NCBI RefSeq assembly: GCF_028550395.1
Contig: NZ_JAQQKW010000005.1
Coordinates: 1 to 64,000, forward strand
Direction of reading: 5' to 3'
Source: Asticcacaulis currens
Lineage (GTDB): Bacteria; Pseudomonadota; Alphaproteobacteria; Caulobacterales; Caulobacteraceae
Length of the DNA stretch: 64,000 bases
Shown here: piece by piece, positions 34,147 to 42,125 of the stretch
Numbering within the stretch: position 1 is the first letter of the stretch
Layout of the letters: each line of letters starts with the position of its first letter
The notes under the pieces: model-generated
Database searches by the model: none
Seen by the model: the letters and a program-made list of their open reading frames with translations, nothing else
What the model was told of the DNA's origin: nothing
Translations under genes and position numbers: made by a program

Positions 34147-37011
34147 ATGACACTGAAGGCTTTGGTATTGGGACTGATGCTGGCGGCCGGGCTGAGCGGC
34201 ACCGCGATGGCCGAGCCCCTGAAAGCCGGTGCCCCCGGTGCGCAATTCGCCCATCTCTATTCCGACCTGCCCGTCGATCCGCAGGCGCGCTTTGGCCGCC
34301 TGTCCAACGGCATGACCTACGTCCTCTATCCGAATGTCGCCCAACCCGGAAAGGTGGTGATGCGTCTGCGCATCGGGGCCGGGCCGCTGGACGAAGCGGA
34401 TGAGGAAAGCGGCATTGCCTACCTCATCACCTTCATGGCCTTTTCCGGCTCGACCCATTATCCCGACGGCGACCTGTTCCGTCAGCTTGAGCGTCAGGGC
34501 ATTCAGATGGGGGCGGGTCAGCAGACCCAGACTGGAGAAGGCGAAACCAGCTATCAGATCGCCCTGCCGCGCAACGATGCGGCGACGCTCGACACCGGCT
34601 TCAACGTCATGTCAGACGTGGCCTTCGGCCTGAGCTTTCCGGAAACGGCGGATCAGCGCGACCGCGCGCTGGTGGTGACGCAACTGAACACTGCCGATCA
34701 GCCGCTTCAGCGTCGCTATGACGACTGGCTGCGCACGGCCTTTGCCGGTCAGCTCCTGCCGGAGCGGCCGCAAAAGGGGTTGCGGGATATTGTGCTCTAT
34801 ACGCCGCGTGAGCAGATCCGCCGCTTCTACGACACCTTCTACCGTCCCGACCGCGCCACCCTGATCATTGTGGGCGATATCGACCCGACCCCGCTGGAAA
34901 AGCGTGTCGAAAAGACCTTCGGCACATGGAAGGCCAAGACTCCGGCCCCCGCGGTGCGCGATGCCGGGGCCTACATAGCCAAAGGGCCGCGCGGTACCAC
35001 CCATTTCGAACCCGGCCTGCCGGAGATCATCGACATTGCCTGGTTGAAGCCCGCCGATACGCGCTTTCAGAACCGCGCGGCCGTGCGCGACATGATGCGT
35101 GAGCATCTGGCGCTGGCGGCGCTGAACAACCGTCTGGAACGCGCGGCCGCCCGCCCGGACAGCGCCCTTGCCCGCGTCGGCCTCAACCGTCAATCCTTTC
35201 AGCGCACGGGCGAAAGCCTCAGCCTGATGGTCATGCCCAAGCCGGGCGAAACGCAAAAGGCCCTTACCGAGGCCCTGACCCTGGCGCGACAGGTCGGCGA
35301 ATACGGCTTCAGCGAGGCGGAATTTGCCCGCGCCGCCGCCGATTACGAGGCCGGACTGCGGCAACGGGTCGATAGCGCCACCACGCGCGCGAACGAATGG
35401 ATCGCCGACATGATCGCCGGCTCGATCGAGGATCGTTACGTCATCAATTCCCCGGCGCAGGACCTGCAATTCTACAAGGAGCTTAAGCCCGACCTGTCGC
35501 GTGAGGCGATCAACACCTACATGAAGTCGCTGATGCAGCGCGACGGCCCACTGATCTCACTGAGTGGGCCCGCCCCGGTGGCCGGGCTGGACGCCGCAGC
35601 CCTTGAAAAGACCTATGCGGTGCTGGAAAAAGCCCCCGTCGCCGCGCCGGAGGCGGAAACGGACAAGGCCTGGGCCTATGCCGATTTCGGCGCACCGGTC
35701 GCGCCGGTCCGCACCGAACAGGACGCGGCGCTGGGCACGACCCGCCTGACCTATGCCAATGGCCTTAAGGTGACGATCAAGCCGTCAAAGCTGCAAGCCG
35801 GGTCGGTAATGGTCAGCGTGCGAGCTCTGGGCGGGCTGAAGCGTTTGTCACCCAAAACGCCCGATGCGGCTTTTGCCCTGAATTTCTATGATATTTTTCA
35901 GGGCGGGCTGAACAAAATGTCGGCCAGCGAGATCGAAGAATCGCTGGCGGGGATGAATTTTGACCTTGCCTATCGCCTCACAGAAGACTCCGCCGTCCTG
36001 ATGGGGCAAAGCACGCCGCACGATTTTTCCCGCGAAATGCAGTTACTGCGCGCCTTCTATTCCGATGCCGCCTTCGATCCGGCCTATCTGGAACGCCTGC
36101 GCCATTCCATGCCCGCCTACTATACCTACGCCTCAGCCAGCCCGTCGGGCGTCATGGCCATGCACCTGCCGCGACTGGTCTATGATGGCGATGCGCGCCT
36201 GACGCCCCTGTCGCAGGCGGACATGCTGAGCCTTGGTAACGACCGCATCGCCGACCTGATACGGCGCTCCCTGCACGACACCCCGCTCGAAATCGTCATT
36301 GTCGGCGATATCACGCCCGAACAGGCCCGCCCGGCGCTGGATGCCACCTTTGGTGTTCTGCCGGCCCTGCCCGCCCGCTACACCCCTGCCCCCGACGGCG
36401 GGGAGACGGCGCATTTTCCGACCACGGGCCTTTACAAGACCCTTTATCATCAGGGCAGTGCCGAACAGGCGCTGATGATGATCGCCTTCCCCACCACCGA
36501 CCGCTACAGCGACCCGAAGACCGGTCTGGGGCTCGACCTGCTGGCCGAGGTTCTGAGCCTGCGCCATTATGAGGCGGGGCGTGACGAAACCGGCACCACC
36601 TACGTGCCTCTGGCGCGCCATGTGCCCTCTACCGGCTTTAAAGGTTTCGGCTATCTGTCGGCCACGGTTCAACTCTATCCGGGGGCGGAAAGCGGCTTCT
36701 ATACGGGCTTTCTCGGCCTGATCGAAGGCCTCAAGTCCGCACCGGTATCCGCCGACGAACTGCTGCGCGGGCGACAGTTGCTGTCGCGCCGCATGGCCGA
36801 AGAGGATCGCAATAACGGCTACTGGCTGGCGGCCCTGTCCGGCATCGACGCCAATGCCGGTCAACGCGACTACGTGCTGAAGCGTCAGGCCCTGCTCGAT
36901 TCGCTCACGCCCGCCGACCTTCAGGCGCTGGCTAAACGCTACCTTGACCCCTCCAAAGCGCTGAAGACCGTGGTGCTACCTGTGCCGAAAAGCGACTCCA
37001 AGGCCTCCTGA
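34147..37011 (+). CDS. M16-family zinc-protease homologue lacking the HxxEH motif
   Basis: 954 aa, exported by a signal peptide (LKALVLGLMLAAGLSGTAMA). Two M16 modules are present: residues ~45-500 and ~520-950. In a working N-terminal module the segment reads GIAH-xx-EHMAF; here it is GIAYLITFMAFSGS (residues 89-102), so both histidines and the glutamate are replaced (Tyr92, Thr95, Phe96). The protein is therefore predicted not to bind zinc, while the fold segments (RRFYDTFYRPDRATLIIVGDI) remain. It may be a structural partner of another peptidase. No active partner lies beside it. Confidence 0.85.
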   Translation: MTLKALVLGLMLAAGLSGTAMAEPLKAGAPGAQFAHLYSDLPVDPQARFGRLSNGMTYVLYPNVAQPGKVVMRLRIGAGPLDEADEESGIAYLITFMAFSGSTHYPDGDLFRQLERQGIQMGAGQQTQTGEGETSYQIALPRNDAATLDTGFNVMSDVAFGLSFPETADQRDRALVVTQLNTADQPLQRRYDDWLRTAFAGQLLPERPQKGLRDIVLYTPREQIRRFYDTFYRPDRATLIIVGDIDPTPLEKRVEKTFGTWKAKTPAPAVRDAGAYIAKGPRGTTHFEPGLPEIIDIAWLKPADTRFQNRAAVRDMMREHLALAALNNRLERAAARPDSALARVGLNRQSFQRTGESLSLMVMPKPGETQKALTEALTLARQVGEYGFSEAEFARAAADYEAGLRQRVDSATTRANEWIADMIAGSIEDRYVINSPAQDLQFYKELKPDLSREAINTYMKSLMQRDGPLISLSGPAPVAGLDAAALEKTYAVLEKAPVAAPEAETDKAWAYADFGAPVAPVRTEQDAALGTTRLTYANGLKVTIKPSKLQAGSVMVSVRALGGLKRLSPKTPDAAFALNFYDIFQGGLNKMSASEIEESLAGMNFDLAYRLTEDSAVLMGQSTPHDFSREMQLLRAFYSDAAFDPAYLERLRHSMPAYYTYASASPSGVMAMHLPRLVYDGDARLTPLSQADMLSLGNDRIADLIRRSLHDTPLEIVIVGDITPEQARPALDATFGVLPALPARYTPAPDGGETAHFPTTGLYKTLYHQGSAEQALMMIAFPTTDRYSDPKTGLGLDLLAEVLSLRHYEAGRDETGTTYVPLARHVPSTGFKGFGYLSATVQLYPGAESGFYTGFLGLIEGLKSAPVSADELLRGRQLLSRRMAEEDRNNGYWLAALSGIDANAGQRDYVLKRQALLDSLTPADLQALAKRYLDPSKALKTVVLPVPKSDSKAS

Positions 37012-37110
37012 ACCCCCGCCAGACGCTCATAACGCTGGCACGCCATTTGAACCCTCACAGGCGAGCCGTCCCGGAACGGCACGCTTACAGATAGAACGAG
37101 GGATAACTCC

Positions 37111-37494
37111 ATGGCTAACGATATCGACCTGCACCTGGGCAAGCGTCTGCGTCGCCGCCGTCGCCTGCTGGGTCTGACCCAGCAGCAACTGGCGCTGGCT
37201 GTCGGCATCCGCTTCCAGCAAATCCAGAAATACGAATGCGGGGCCAACCGCATTTCCGCCGCCCGCCTGTTCCAGCTCGCCAAGGCGCTGGAAACCCCGG
37301 TCACCTATTTCTACGATGGCCTCGAAGACAATACGACCGAAGTGGCCGCCGTGCAGAACGAAGGCATCGAAGTGTTTTCGCGCAAGGAAACGCTCGACCT
37401 CATTCAGGCCTATTACCGCCTGTCGGAGCGTCCGCGCCGCCGCCTGCTCGATCTGGCCAAGTCGCTGAACACCGAAACCGAAACCGCGGCTTGA
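37111..37494 (+). CDS. XRE-family helix-turn-helix regulator
   Basis: 127 aa. An N-terminal HTH_XRE domain (LGKRLRRRRRLLGLTQQQLALAVGI, IQKYECGANRISAARLFQLAKALE) is followed by about 55 residues with a charged, probably helical tail. The HTH core and length match the alphaproteobacterial 'helix-turn-helix domain-containing protein' family. The ATG has GAGGGA upstream. Its target is unknown; the following gene starts 74 bases later and may share its transcript. Confidence 0.92.
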   Translation: MANDIDLHLGKRLRRRRRLLGLTQQQLALAVGIRFQQIQKYECGANRISAARLFQLAKALETPVTYFYDGLEDNTTEVAAVQNEGIEVFSRKETLDLIQAYYRLSERPRRRLLDLAKSLNTETETAA

Positions 37495-37567
37495 TCCGTC
37501 TTCCGTCTTGAGTTCCGCCCGGCGGACGCCTACACATGCGCGCGATTCAACGTGCGCAAGGTGATCT

Positions 37568-38395
37568 ATGGCGTCCTCAGCCGAACTCGAAACTCTGGAA
37601 GCCTTTATCCTTCGTCTGGCGGAAGCAGCGGCGGGCGTCGCCCTGCCGCTGTTCCGTTCCGTCGAACTGGGTGAAGTGAGCAAGCCCGGCCATTCGAGCG
37701 GCTTTGACCCGGTGACCGAAGCCGACAAGGGGGCCGAACGCGCCATCCGCGCCCTGATCGAGGCCGAATATCCCGATCACGGCATTATTGGTGAAGAATA
37801 CGGCACGGTGCGCGCCGATGCCGACTATGTGTGGGTGCTGGACCCCATCGACGGCACGCGCGCCTTTATCTCCGGCCTTCCCCTGTGGACCACCCTGATC
37901 GGCCTGCGCCATAAGGGCCGCCCGATTATGGGCGTCATCGCCCAGCCCTTCCTCAAGGAAATCTTCCTCGGTTCGCCCCTCGGTTCGCGTCTGATCACCC
38001 CCTCGGGATCGACGCCGCTGCGGGTGCGCGCCTGCGCTGCGCTGGATCAGGCCGTGCTGGCCACCACAGACCCTCACCTTTATTCGGGTGACGAAGAGCC
38101 CGCCTTTACCGCTCTGCGCAAGGCGTCCAAGCTGATGCGCTATGGCTGCGACGCCTACGCCTTTGCCATGGTGGCGCAGGGGACGATGGACGGCGCGCTG
38201 GAAACGGGGCTGAAGGCCTGGGACATCGACGCCATCATTCCGGTGATCGAAAACGCCGGCGGTGTGGTGACCGACTGGGCGGGTGCGCCCGTTGGTCCTT
38301 ATGGTGGTCAGGTCATGGCCGCCGGTTCACGCGCCGTGCTTGAGGCCGCTATCGAGCACCTGTCCCCCGCCTCAAAGCCCGCAGAAGTGCACTGA
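37568..38395 (+). CDS. hisN: Inositol-monophosphatase-family phosphatase, likely histidinol-phosphatase
   Basis: 275 aa. The metal-binding motifs of the family are present: IIGEEYG, LDPIDGTRAF and the late AWDIDAIIPVIENAGG. Alphaproteobacteria often use this type (HisN) for the histidinol-phosphatase step of histidine synthesis, and the overall pattern (VTEADKGAERAIRALI, GCDAYAFAMVAQG) fits. The exact substrate is an inference; an inositol or other sugar phosphatase is possible. AAGG lies seven bases before the ATG. Confidence 0.85.
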   Translation: MASSAELETLEAFILRLAEAAAGVALPLFRSVELGEVSKPGHSSGFDPVTEADKGAERAIRALIEAEYPDHGIIGEEYGTVRADADYVWVLDPIDGTRAFISGLPLWTTLIGLRHKGRPIMGVIAQPFLKEIFLGSPLGSRLITPSGSTPLRVRACAALDQAVLATTDPHLYSGDEEPAFTALRKASKLMRYGCDAYAFAMVAQGTMDGALETGLKAWDIDAIIPVIENAGGVVTDWAGAPVGPYGGQVMAAGSRAVLEAAIEHLSPASKPAEVH

Positions 38396-38414
38396 TTACG
38401 GTTTGGGCGCTAAA

Positions 38415-38515
38415 GCGATGTGCGGAAAAGTGTGAGCGGTTTTCCGCAAAAACATCGCGACAAAACAAAAATTTAGAGCGAAATGGCGATTCCTCTTAAA
38501 GTCATTTCGCTCTAA
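38415..38515. repeat. Two adjacent stem-loop repeats at the end of the hydrolase gene
   Basis: The first stem joins GCGATGTGCGGAAAA (38415-38429) with TTTTCCGC (38440-38447) and ACATCGC (38452-38458). The second joins TTAGAGCGAAATG (38473-38485) with CATTTCGCTCTAA (38503-38515) across a 17-base loop. The second overlaps the last codons and stop of the alpha/beta hydrolase gene. They lie between convergent genes. Confidence 0.7.
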
Positions 38516-39830
38516 CGTCGGCTGGCGTTCCTTCGGCGGTTTCTGCTGGGGTCTCTTCCCAGTCCTCGACCTCGACCTCATCCCGCTTGGCGCGCAGGCC
38601 TTCCGGCACCGACAAGCGTTCCGGCGGCGGTTGCGGCGCATAGACGGGGATGTCGTTCAGTTCATAGGAAGAGAAGATCGGTTGCGCCGTTACCGGACGC
38701 GCTTCGGTGTCCGCGGGCTCAGCACCGACCACTGTCTCAGGCACGGGCTCAGCGGGGACGTGCGAATCAAACACTTCGGTCGCAGCAGGGGCCACAGGTT
38801 CGCTGACCTCCACCTCGGCCACAGGCACTCCGGCCGGGGTCGCGGGCAGGGCCTCCGAGGGCAGGTTGAAGCTGATCGACTCGTCAAATTCGGCCCAGAA
38901 GGCCCGGCGATAGGCGTCCGTTTCCATCAAAATCTCGTGGTCGGCCCCGGCAATTTCGATGCAGCGTCCCTTGGTCAGCTTCTTGACGAAGGCCTTGGTC
39001 GGCTGCTTCATCATCAGGCTGTCGTCGCTAGAAATGACCACCGAAACCGGCGTGCGGATCTTCTTCAGCACCTTGCCCTTGTCCTTGAGCAGGGTGTCGC
39101 CGATACGCAGCGCAAACAAAAGCCAGCCCCAGGTCGGCGTGCCCACCGCCAGATGCGGACAGGCAAACAGTTGTTCGCGCCACAGATTATAGCGCACCGC
39201 ATCGTGGGTCAGGGCGTCTTCTTCGAAGGTGTGTTCGAACGGATCGTCAAACAGTTCCGGCACGTACTCACTGGCCTGACCGTGTTTGACCTTCCAGTCG
39301 GTCTGAAACATCACCGACCACAGGGAATGTTTGCCCGTCTTGATGCGCAGCATCGGATTGATGAAGACGGCAGCGCTGAAACGCTCCTCACCGCGCGTCA
39401 GGGTCGCCAGATTGAGGGCCGCGCCCATCGAGTGGCCCAGCATCACCCACGGCTTGGGCGCGCGGTCCTCAAAGCCGTCGAGCAGGCGTTGATAATCATC
39501 CAGAAACTCGTCTTCGGAACGCGCATGACCTTTGAGACGGTCGGGCAATAAACGCGCCGACAGCCCCTGCCCCCGCCAGTCGTGTACGACGACGCAGAAA
39601 CGGCGTTCCAGCAGATCGGCGACGACCTCATAATATTTCTCGATCGGTTCGGCGCGACCGGGGCTGACGAAGACGGTACCGCGCGCCGGTCCCCTGGGGT
39701 GCCAGAAGCCCAGCCGCAGCCGCAGCCCCCCTGCCCCGCGGAACCATTCACCCACGCCCCCTTCGGGCGGCCGGTATTCCGGTATCGCCATCAGCGGCGC
39801 GGCGGTGGAGAGGGAAGCGATGCGTGTCAC
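38502..39830 (-). CDS. Alpha/beta hydrolase (lysophospholipase/monoglyceride-lipase-like) with disordered tail
   Basis: 442 aa. The GTG at 39830 is taken as start; ATG 39791 is an alternative. The hydrolase domain (~35-320) has VFVSPGRAEPIEKYYEVV, the nucleophile elbow VMLGHSMGAALNLAT (Ser), an acidic residue in VVISSDDSLM and the His in EIAGADHEILME. The remaining ~120 residues are low-complexity Val/Pro/Glu-rich and probably disordered. The last four residues, VRAK, and the stop are encoded by the palindromic repeat at 38473-38515, so the true C-terminus may be a product of repeat insertion. Confidence 0.88.
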   Translation of the reverse strand: MTRIASLSTAAPLMAIPEYRPPEGGVGEWFRGAGGLRLRLGFWHPRGPARGTVFVSPGRAEPIEKYYEVVADLLERRFCVVVHDWRGQGLSARLLPDRLKGHARSEDEFLDDYQRLLDGFEDRAPKPWVMLGHSMGAALNLATLTRGEERFSAAVFINPMLRIKTGKHSLWSVMFQTDWKVKHGQASEYVPELFDDPFEHTFEEDALTHDAVRYNLWREQLFACPHLAVGTPTWGWLLFALRIGDTLLKDKGKVLKKIRTPVSVVISSDDSLMMKQPTKAFVKKLTKGRCIEIAGADHEILMETDAYRRAFWAEFDESISFNLPSEALPATPAGVPVAEVEVSEPVAPAATEVFDSHVPAEPVPETVVGAEPADTEARPVTAQPIFSSYELNDIPVYAPQPPPERLSVPEGLRAKRDEVEVEDWEETPAETAEGTPADVRAK

Positions 39831-39862
39831 GGGTGCGGTCTCAAACAGGGTCAGTCAGTGTA

Positions 39863-40771
39863 TCAGGCGGGCTTGCGGAATCTAAGCGTCATCCGGTCGC
39901 TTTCACCGATGGACTCGTACAGTGTACCATCAAAATCCGGATTTGGCGGCTCCCCTCGCGGGGCCGTCAGCCGATAGGGCGGCAGGGTCCACACACCGAA
40001 GGGATGGGCCTTGTTGTCCTTGGGATTGGCGTTGATCTCGGACGCTTCAAGGAACTCGAATCCCGCCTCGGCCGCCAGTTGCTTGACGAAAGGTTCCTGC
40101 ACATAGCCATTGGTGGCTGCCGGGTCCTGCGCATTGCCGACGTCGGCGCGATGCTGCTCGATGCCCAGAAGACCGCCGGGCTTGAGCGCCGCGAAGGCAT
40201 CGGCAAACGCTTTTTCGGCCAGACCGGCGGCCATCCAGTCATGCAGCACCAGCAGGAAGAGAACGGAATCGACGCTTTCCGCATCGGCCAGCGCCCCCGT
40301 CTGCGGCCCGAAGGCGGAAAAGGCCAGTTCGCCATAGAGCTTGGGGTCGGCGGTAAAACGGCGGCGATATTCGGCGGTCAGGGTCGCGGCCTCCGGGGCC
40401 GTCGCCTCGTTTTCGATCAGGGCGGCCACATAGCGCCCTTTGCCGCGCGCCAGCCACGGCGCCAGAATGTCGGTCATATAGCCGGCACCGGGCCACATAT
40501 CTATGACCGTGTCGCGCGGCTTGATCTCGAAAAATTCCAGCGTTTCAATGGGGTGACGGAACTTGTCGCGCTGACGGTCGATGTCGTTGCGCCACTTCCC
40601 CCCGACGGCCCACGGCAAAGTGCCCTCTTCGGCGGCCCCGCTGGCGGGCGCGGTTTCACTCTTGCGGCCGCAGGCAACAAGGCCCGCGCCGCAGGCCAGC
40701 ACCGACGCCGTCAAACCCAGACGCAAGACGCCGCGCCGGTCGAAACTCAGTTTGGAATGGTCACGCGCCAA
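39863..40771 (-). CDS. Exported predicted methyltransferase (COG4798-like) with Tat-type lipoprotein signal
   Basis: 302 aa; the start is the TTG at 40771, since no ATG is available before the signal. The N-terminus reads DRRGVLRLGLTASVLACGAG and then LVACG: a twin-arginine pattern with a lipobox. The domain after residue ~60 has a methyltransferase-like fold (VIDMWPGAGYMTDILAPWLA; VLFLLVLHDWM; LKPGGLLGIEQHRAD). An exported methyltransferase is unusual, since SAM is cytoplasmic; the family is known, the function is not. Confidence 0.8.
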   Translation of the reverse strand: MARDHSKLSFDRRGVLRLGLTASVLACGAGLVACGRKSETAPASGAAEEGTLPWAVGGKWRNDIDRQRDKFRHPIETLEFFEIKPRDTVIDMWPGAGYMTDILAPWLARGKGRYVAALIENEATAPEAATLTAEYRRRFTADPKLYGELAFSAFGPQTGALADAESVDSVLFLLVLHDWMAAGLAEKAFADAFAALKPGGLLGIEQHRADVGNAQDPAATNGYVQEPFVKQLAAEAGFEFLEASEINANPKDNKAHPFGVWTLPPYRLTAPRGEPPNPDFDGTLYESIGESDRMTLRFRKPA

Positions 40772-40884
40772 TCGGCTACCCGGAAGAACTCGTTTTCAGT
40801 CGTCGAAACCTAAAGCGGTTTCTGCGCCCTGTGAAGCCTCTTGCGGGACAAAAGCCCCAACAAGCGCCAGCGATACGCAGCGGA

Positions 40885-41370
40885 TCAGGCTTCGCCCTCG
40901 ATTTCCTTCATGGCGCTTTGCAGGTAGTTGGGCTCGCCCATCAGTTTGATCAGACCGAGCTGCGTTTCCAGCCAGTCGATATGATGTTCGGTGTCCGAGA
41001 GGATGTGTCTCAACAGGTCGCGGCTGACATAGTCCTGCACGTCTTCGCACTGCTTGATGCCGGCGACCAAGACGCCATGACCGCGCGTTTCGACCGACAG
41101 ATCGGCGGTCAGGCACTCGGTGATGGTTTCTCCGATCCTCAGCTTGTGCAGGTCCTGAAGATTGGGCAGGCCCTCCAGAAAGAATATGCGCTTGATCAGC
41201 AGATCGGCGTGCTTCATCTCCTCGATGGATTCCTGATAGACGATGCGGCCCAGATGGGTCAGGCCCCAGTTTTCCAGCATACGTGCATGGAGAAAATACT
41301 GGTTGATCGCCGTCAGCTCATTGGTGAGGACGGTGTTGAGAAGCTTGATAATCGCCGGATTGCCCTGCAT
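40885..41370 (-). CDS. bfr: Bacterioferritin
   Basis: 161 aa, 24-mer iron-storage protein. The diiron ligands are Glu18, Glu51, His54, Glu94 and His130, and Met52 ([10 protein letters not shown]) is the haem ligand. At the position of E. coli Glu127 this protein has Thr in [11 protein letters not shown], which may simply be a lineage variant. AGGAGTGCGG precedes the ATG. It follows bfd in the same direction, so bfd and bfr are likely coregulated by the Fur-like boxes upstream. Confidence 0.96.
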   Translation of the reverse strand: MQGNPAIIKLLNTVLTNELTAINQYFLHARMLENWGLTHLGRIVYQESIEEMKHADLLIKRIFFLEGLPNLQDLHKLRIGETITECLTADLSVETRGHGVLVAGIKQCEDVQDYVSRDLLRHILSDTEHHIDWLETQLGLIKLMGEPNYLQSAMKEIEGEA

Positions 41371-41417
41371 GGCCGCACTCCTGGGGTTGACGGTGGCGGC
41401 AGGGCCGAAAACGCTGT

Positions 41418-41603
41418 CTATTCAGCCGCCAGCCGCACGGTGGCGCTGACGTCCTCGATCATCTGCCGGATGTCGCAGACACATTTGGCGCATTGCGGAC
41501 GAGTCTGGCAATGGTTGAAGACGGCTTTTACCGTGGTTGCCCCCGATAAAATGGCCTTTTGCGCGTCTCTTTCGCGGATAGCGTTACAATTGCAAACGTA
41601 CAC
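41418..41603 (-). CDS. bfd: Bacterioferritin-associated ferredoxin
   Basis: 61 aa from the GTG at 41603, the start giving the family N-terminus [14 protein letters not shown]; an earlier TTG adds 11 unlike residues. It carries a [2Fe-2S] cluster held by CNC near the N-terminus and CAKCVC near residue 45. Bfd docks on Bfr and reduces stored iron so it can be released. The gene lies 48 bases upstream of bfr. Three iron-box-like sequences precede it. Confidence 0.93.
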   Translation of the reverse strand: MYVCNCNAIRERDAQKAILSGATTVKAVFNHCQTRPQCAKCVCDIRQMIEDVSATVRLAAE

Positions 41604-41639
41604 GAGGGAACCTGTGAGTCCGGCATACAGAGCCAAATC

Positions 41640-41716
41640 TGAGAATGCGTCTCAGATAGCATCACCCACATTCAATTGCAAGTCACTCGCAACGCGAAGT
41701 TCGCGAATGCTTCTCA
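41640..41716 (-). promoter_or_regulatory. Cluster of three Fur/iron-box-like sites upstream of bfd-bfr
   Basis: 41640-41654 reads TGAGAATGCGTCTCA, 41677-41691 reads TGCAAGTCACTCGCA, and 41702-41716 reads TGAGAAGCATTCGCG on the minus strand. All are 7-1-7 near-palindromes of the form known for Fur sites; the middle one has the TGCAA...TTGCA look of alphaproteobacterial Fur boxes. They occupy the space just upstream of bfd, as expected for iron control of iron storage and release. Confidence 0.6.
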
Positions 41717-41721
41717 AAAAC

Positions 41722-41958
41722 TCAGGCCTGTTCCTTGAAGGTCACAGTAACGCCGCGCTTCTTGAAATAGGACTGCATCAGCTTGCGACCGGCGCGGTTG
41801 TTCTGCGCCAGACGCGACGGCTCGACGATCGCTTCTTTCTGCCCCTCAGCCGCCAGAGCGGTCTTCAGCGCCGCAATGTGCGTGTCCAGTTGCGCATTGT
41901 CGTCGATCAGCGAGGTGTAGACGTTTTCGAGCGCTTCAGCGACAGTCAGGGTGGTCAA
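41722..41958 (-). CDS. Small hypothetical protein
   Basis: 78 aa, started at TTG 41958 with GGAG eight bases upstream. It is helical and charged (TVAEALENVYTSLIDDNAQLD; SRLAQNNRAGRKLMQSYFKKRG), with no signal peptide, membrane segment or cysteine. The pattern of acidic N-terminal and basic C-terminal halves recalls small alphaproteobacterial proteins of unknown role. Its 3' end lies just before the iron-box cluster, so it does not share the bfd promoter. Confidence 0.6.
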   Translation of the reverse strand: MTTLTVAEALENVYTSLIDDNAQLDTHIAALKTALAAEGQKEAIVEPSRLAQNNRAGRKLMQSYFKKRGVTVTFKEQA

Positions 41959-42125
41959 AAGGAAACTCCATGGCTTGCCGCCCGTCAGGGTCAGATTCCC
42001 AAACAGACAGAGCGGCCTTCATCAGAAAGCCGCTCTAGCAGAAGGCCCCGGCCCTATCAAGCCGCCGCCCAAAACAGGAAAATGGCGGACGCCGCAGGGG
42101 CTGCGGCATCCGCCAGACCCGACCG

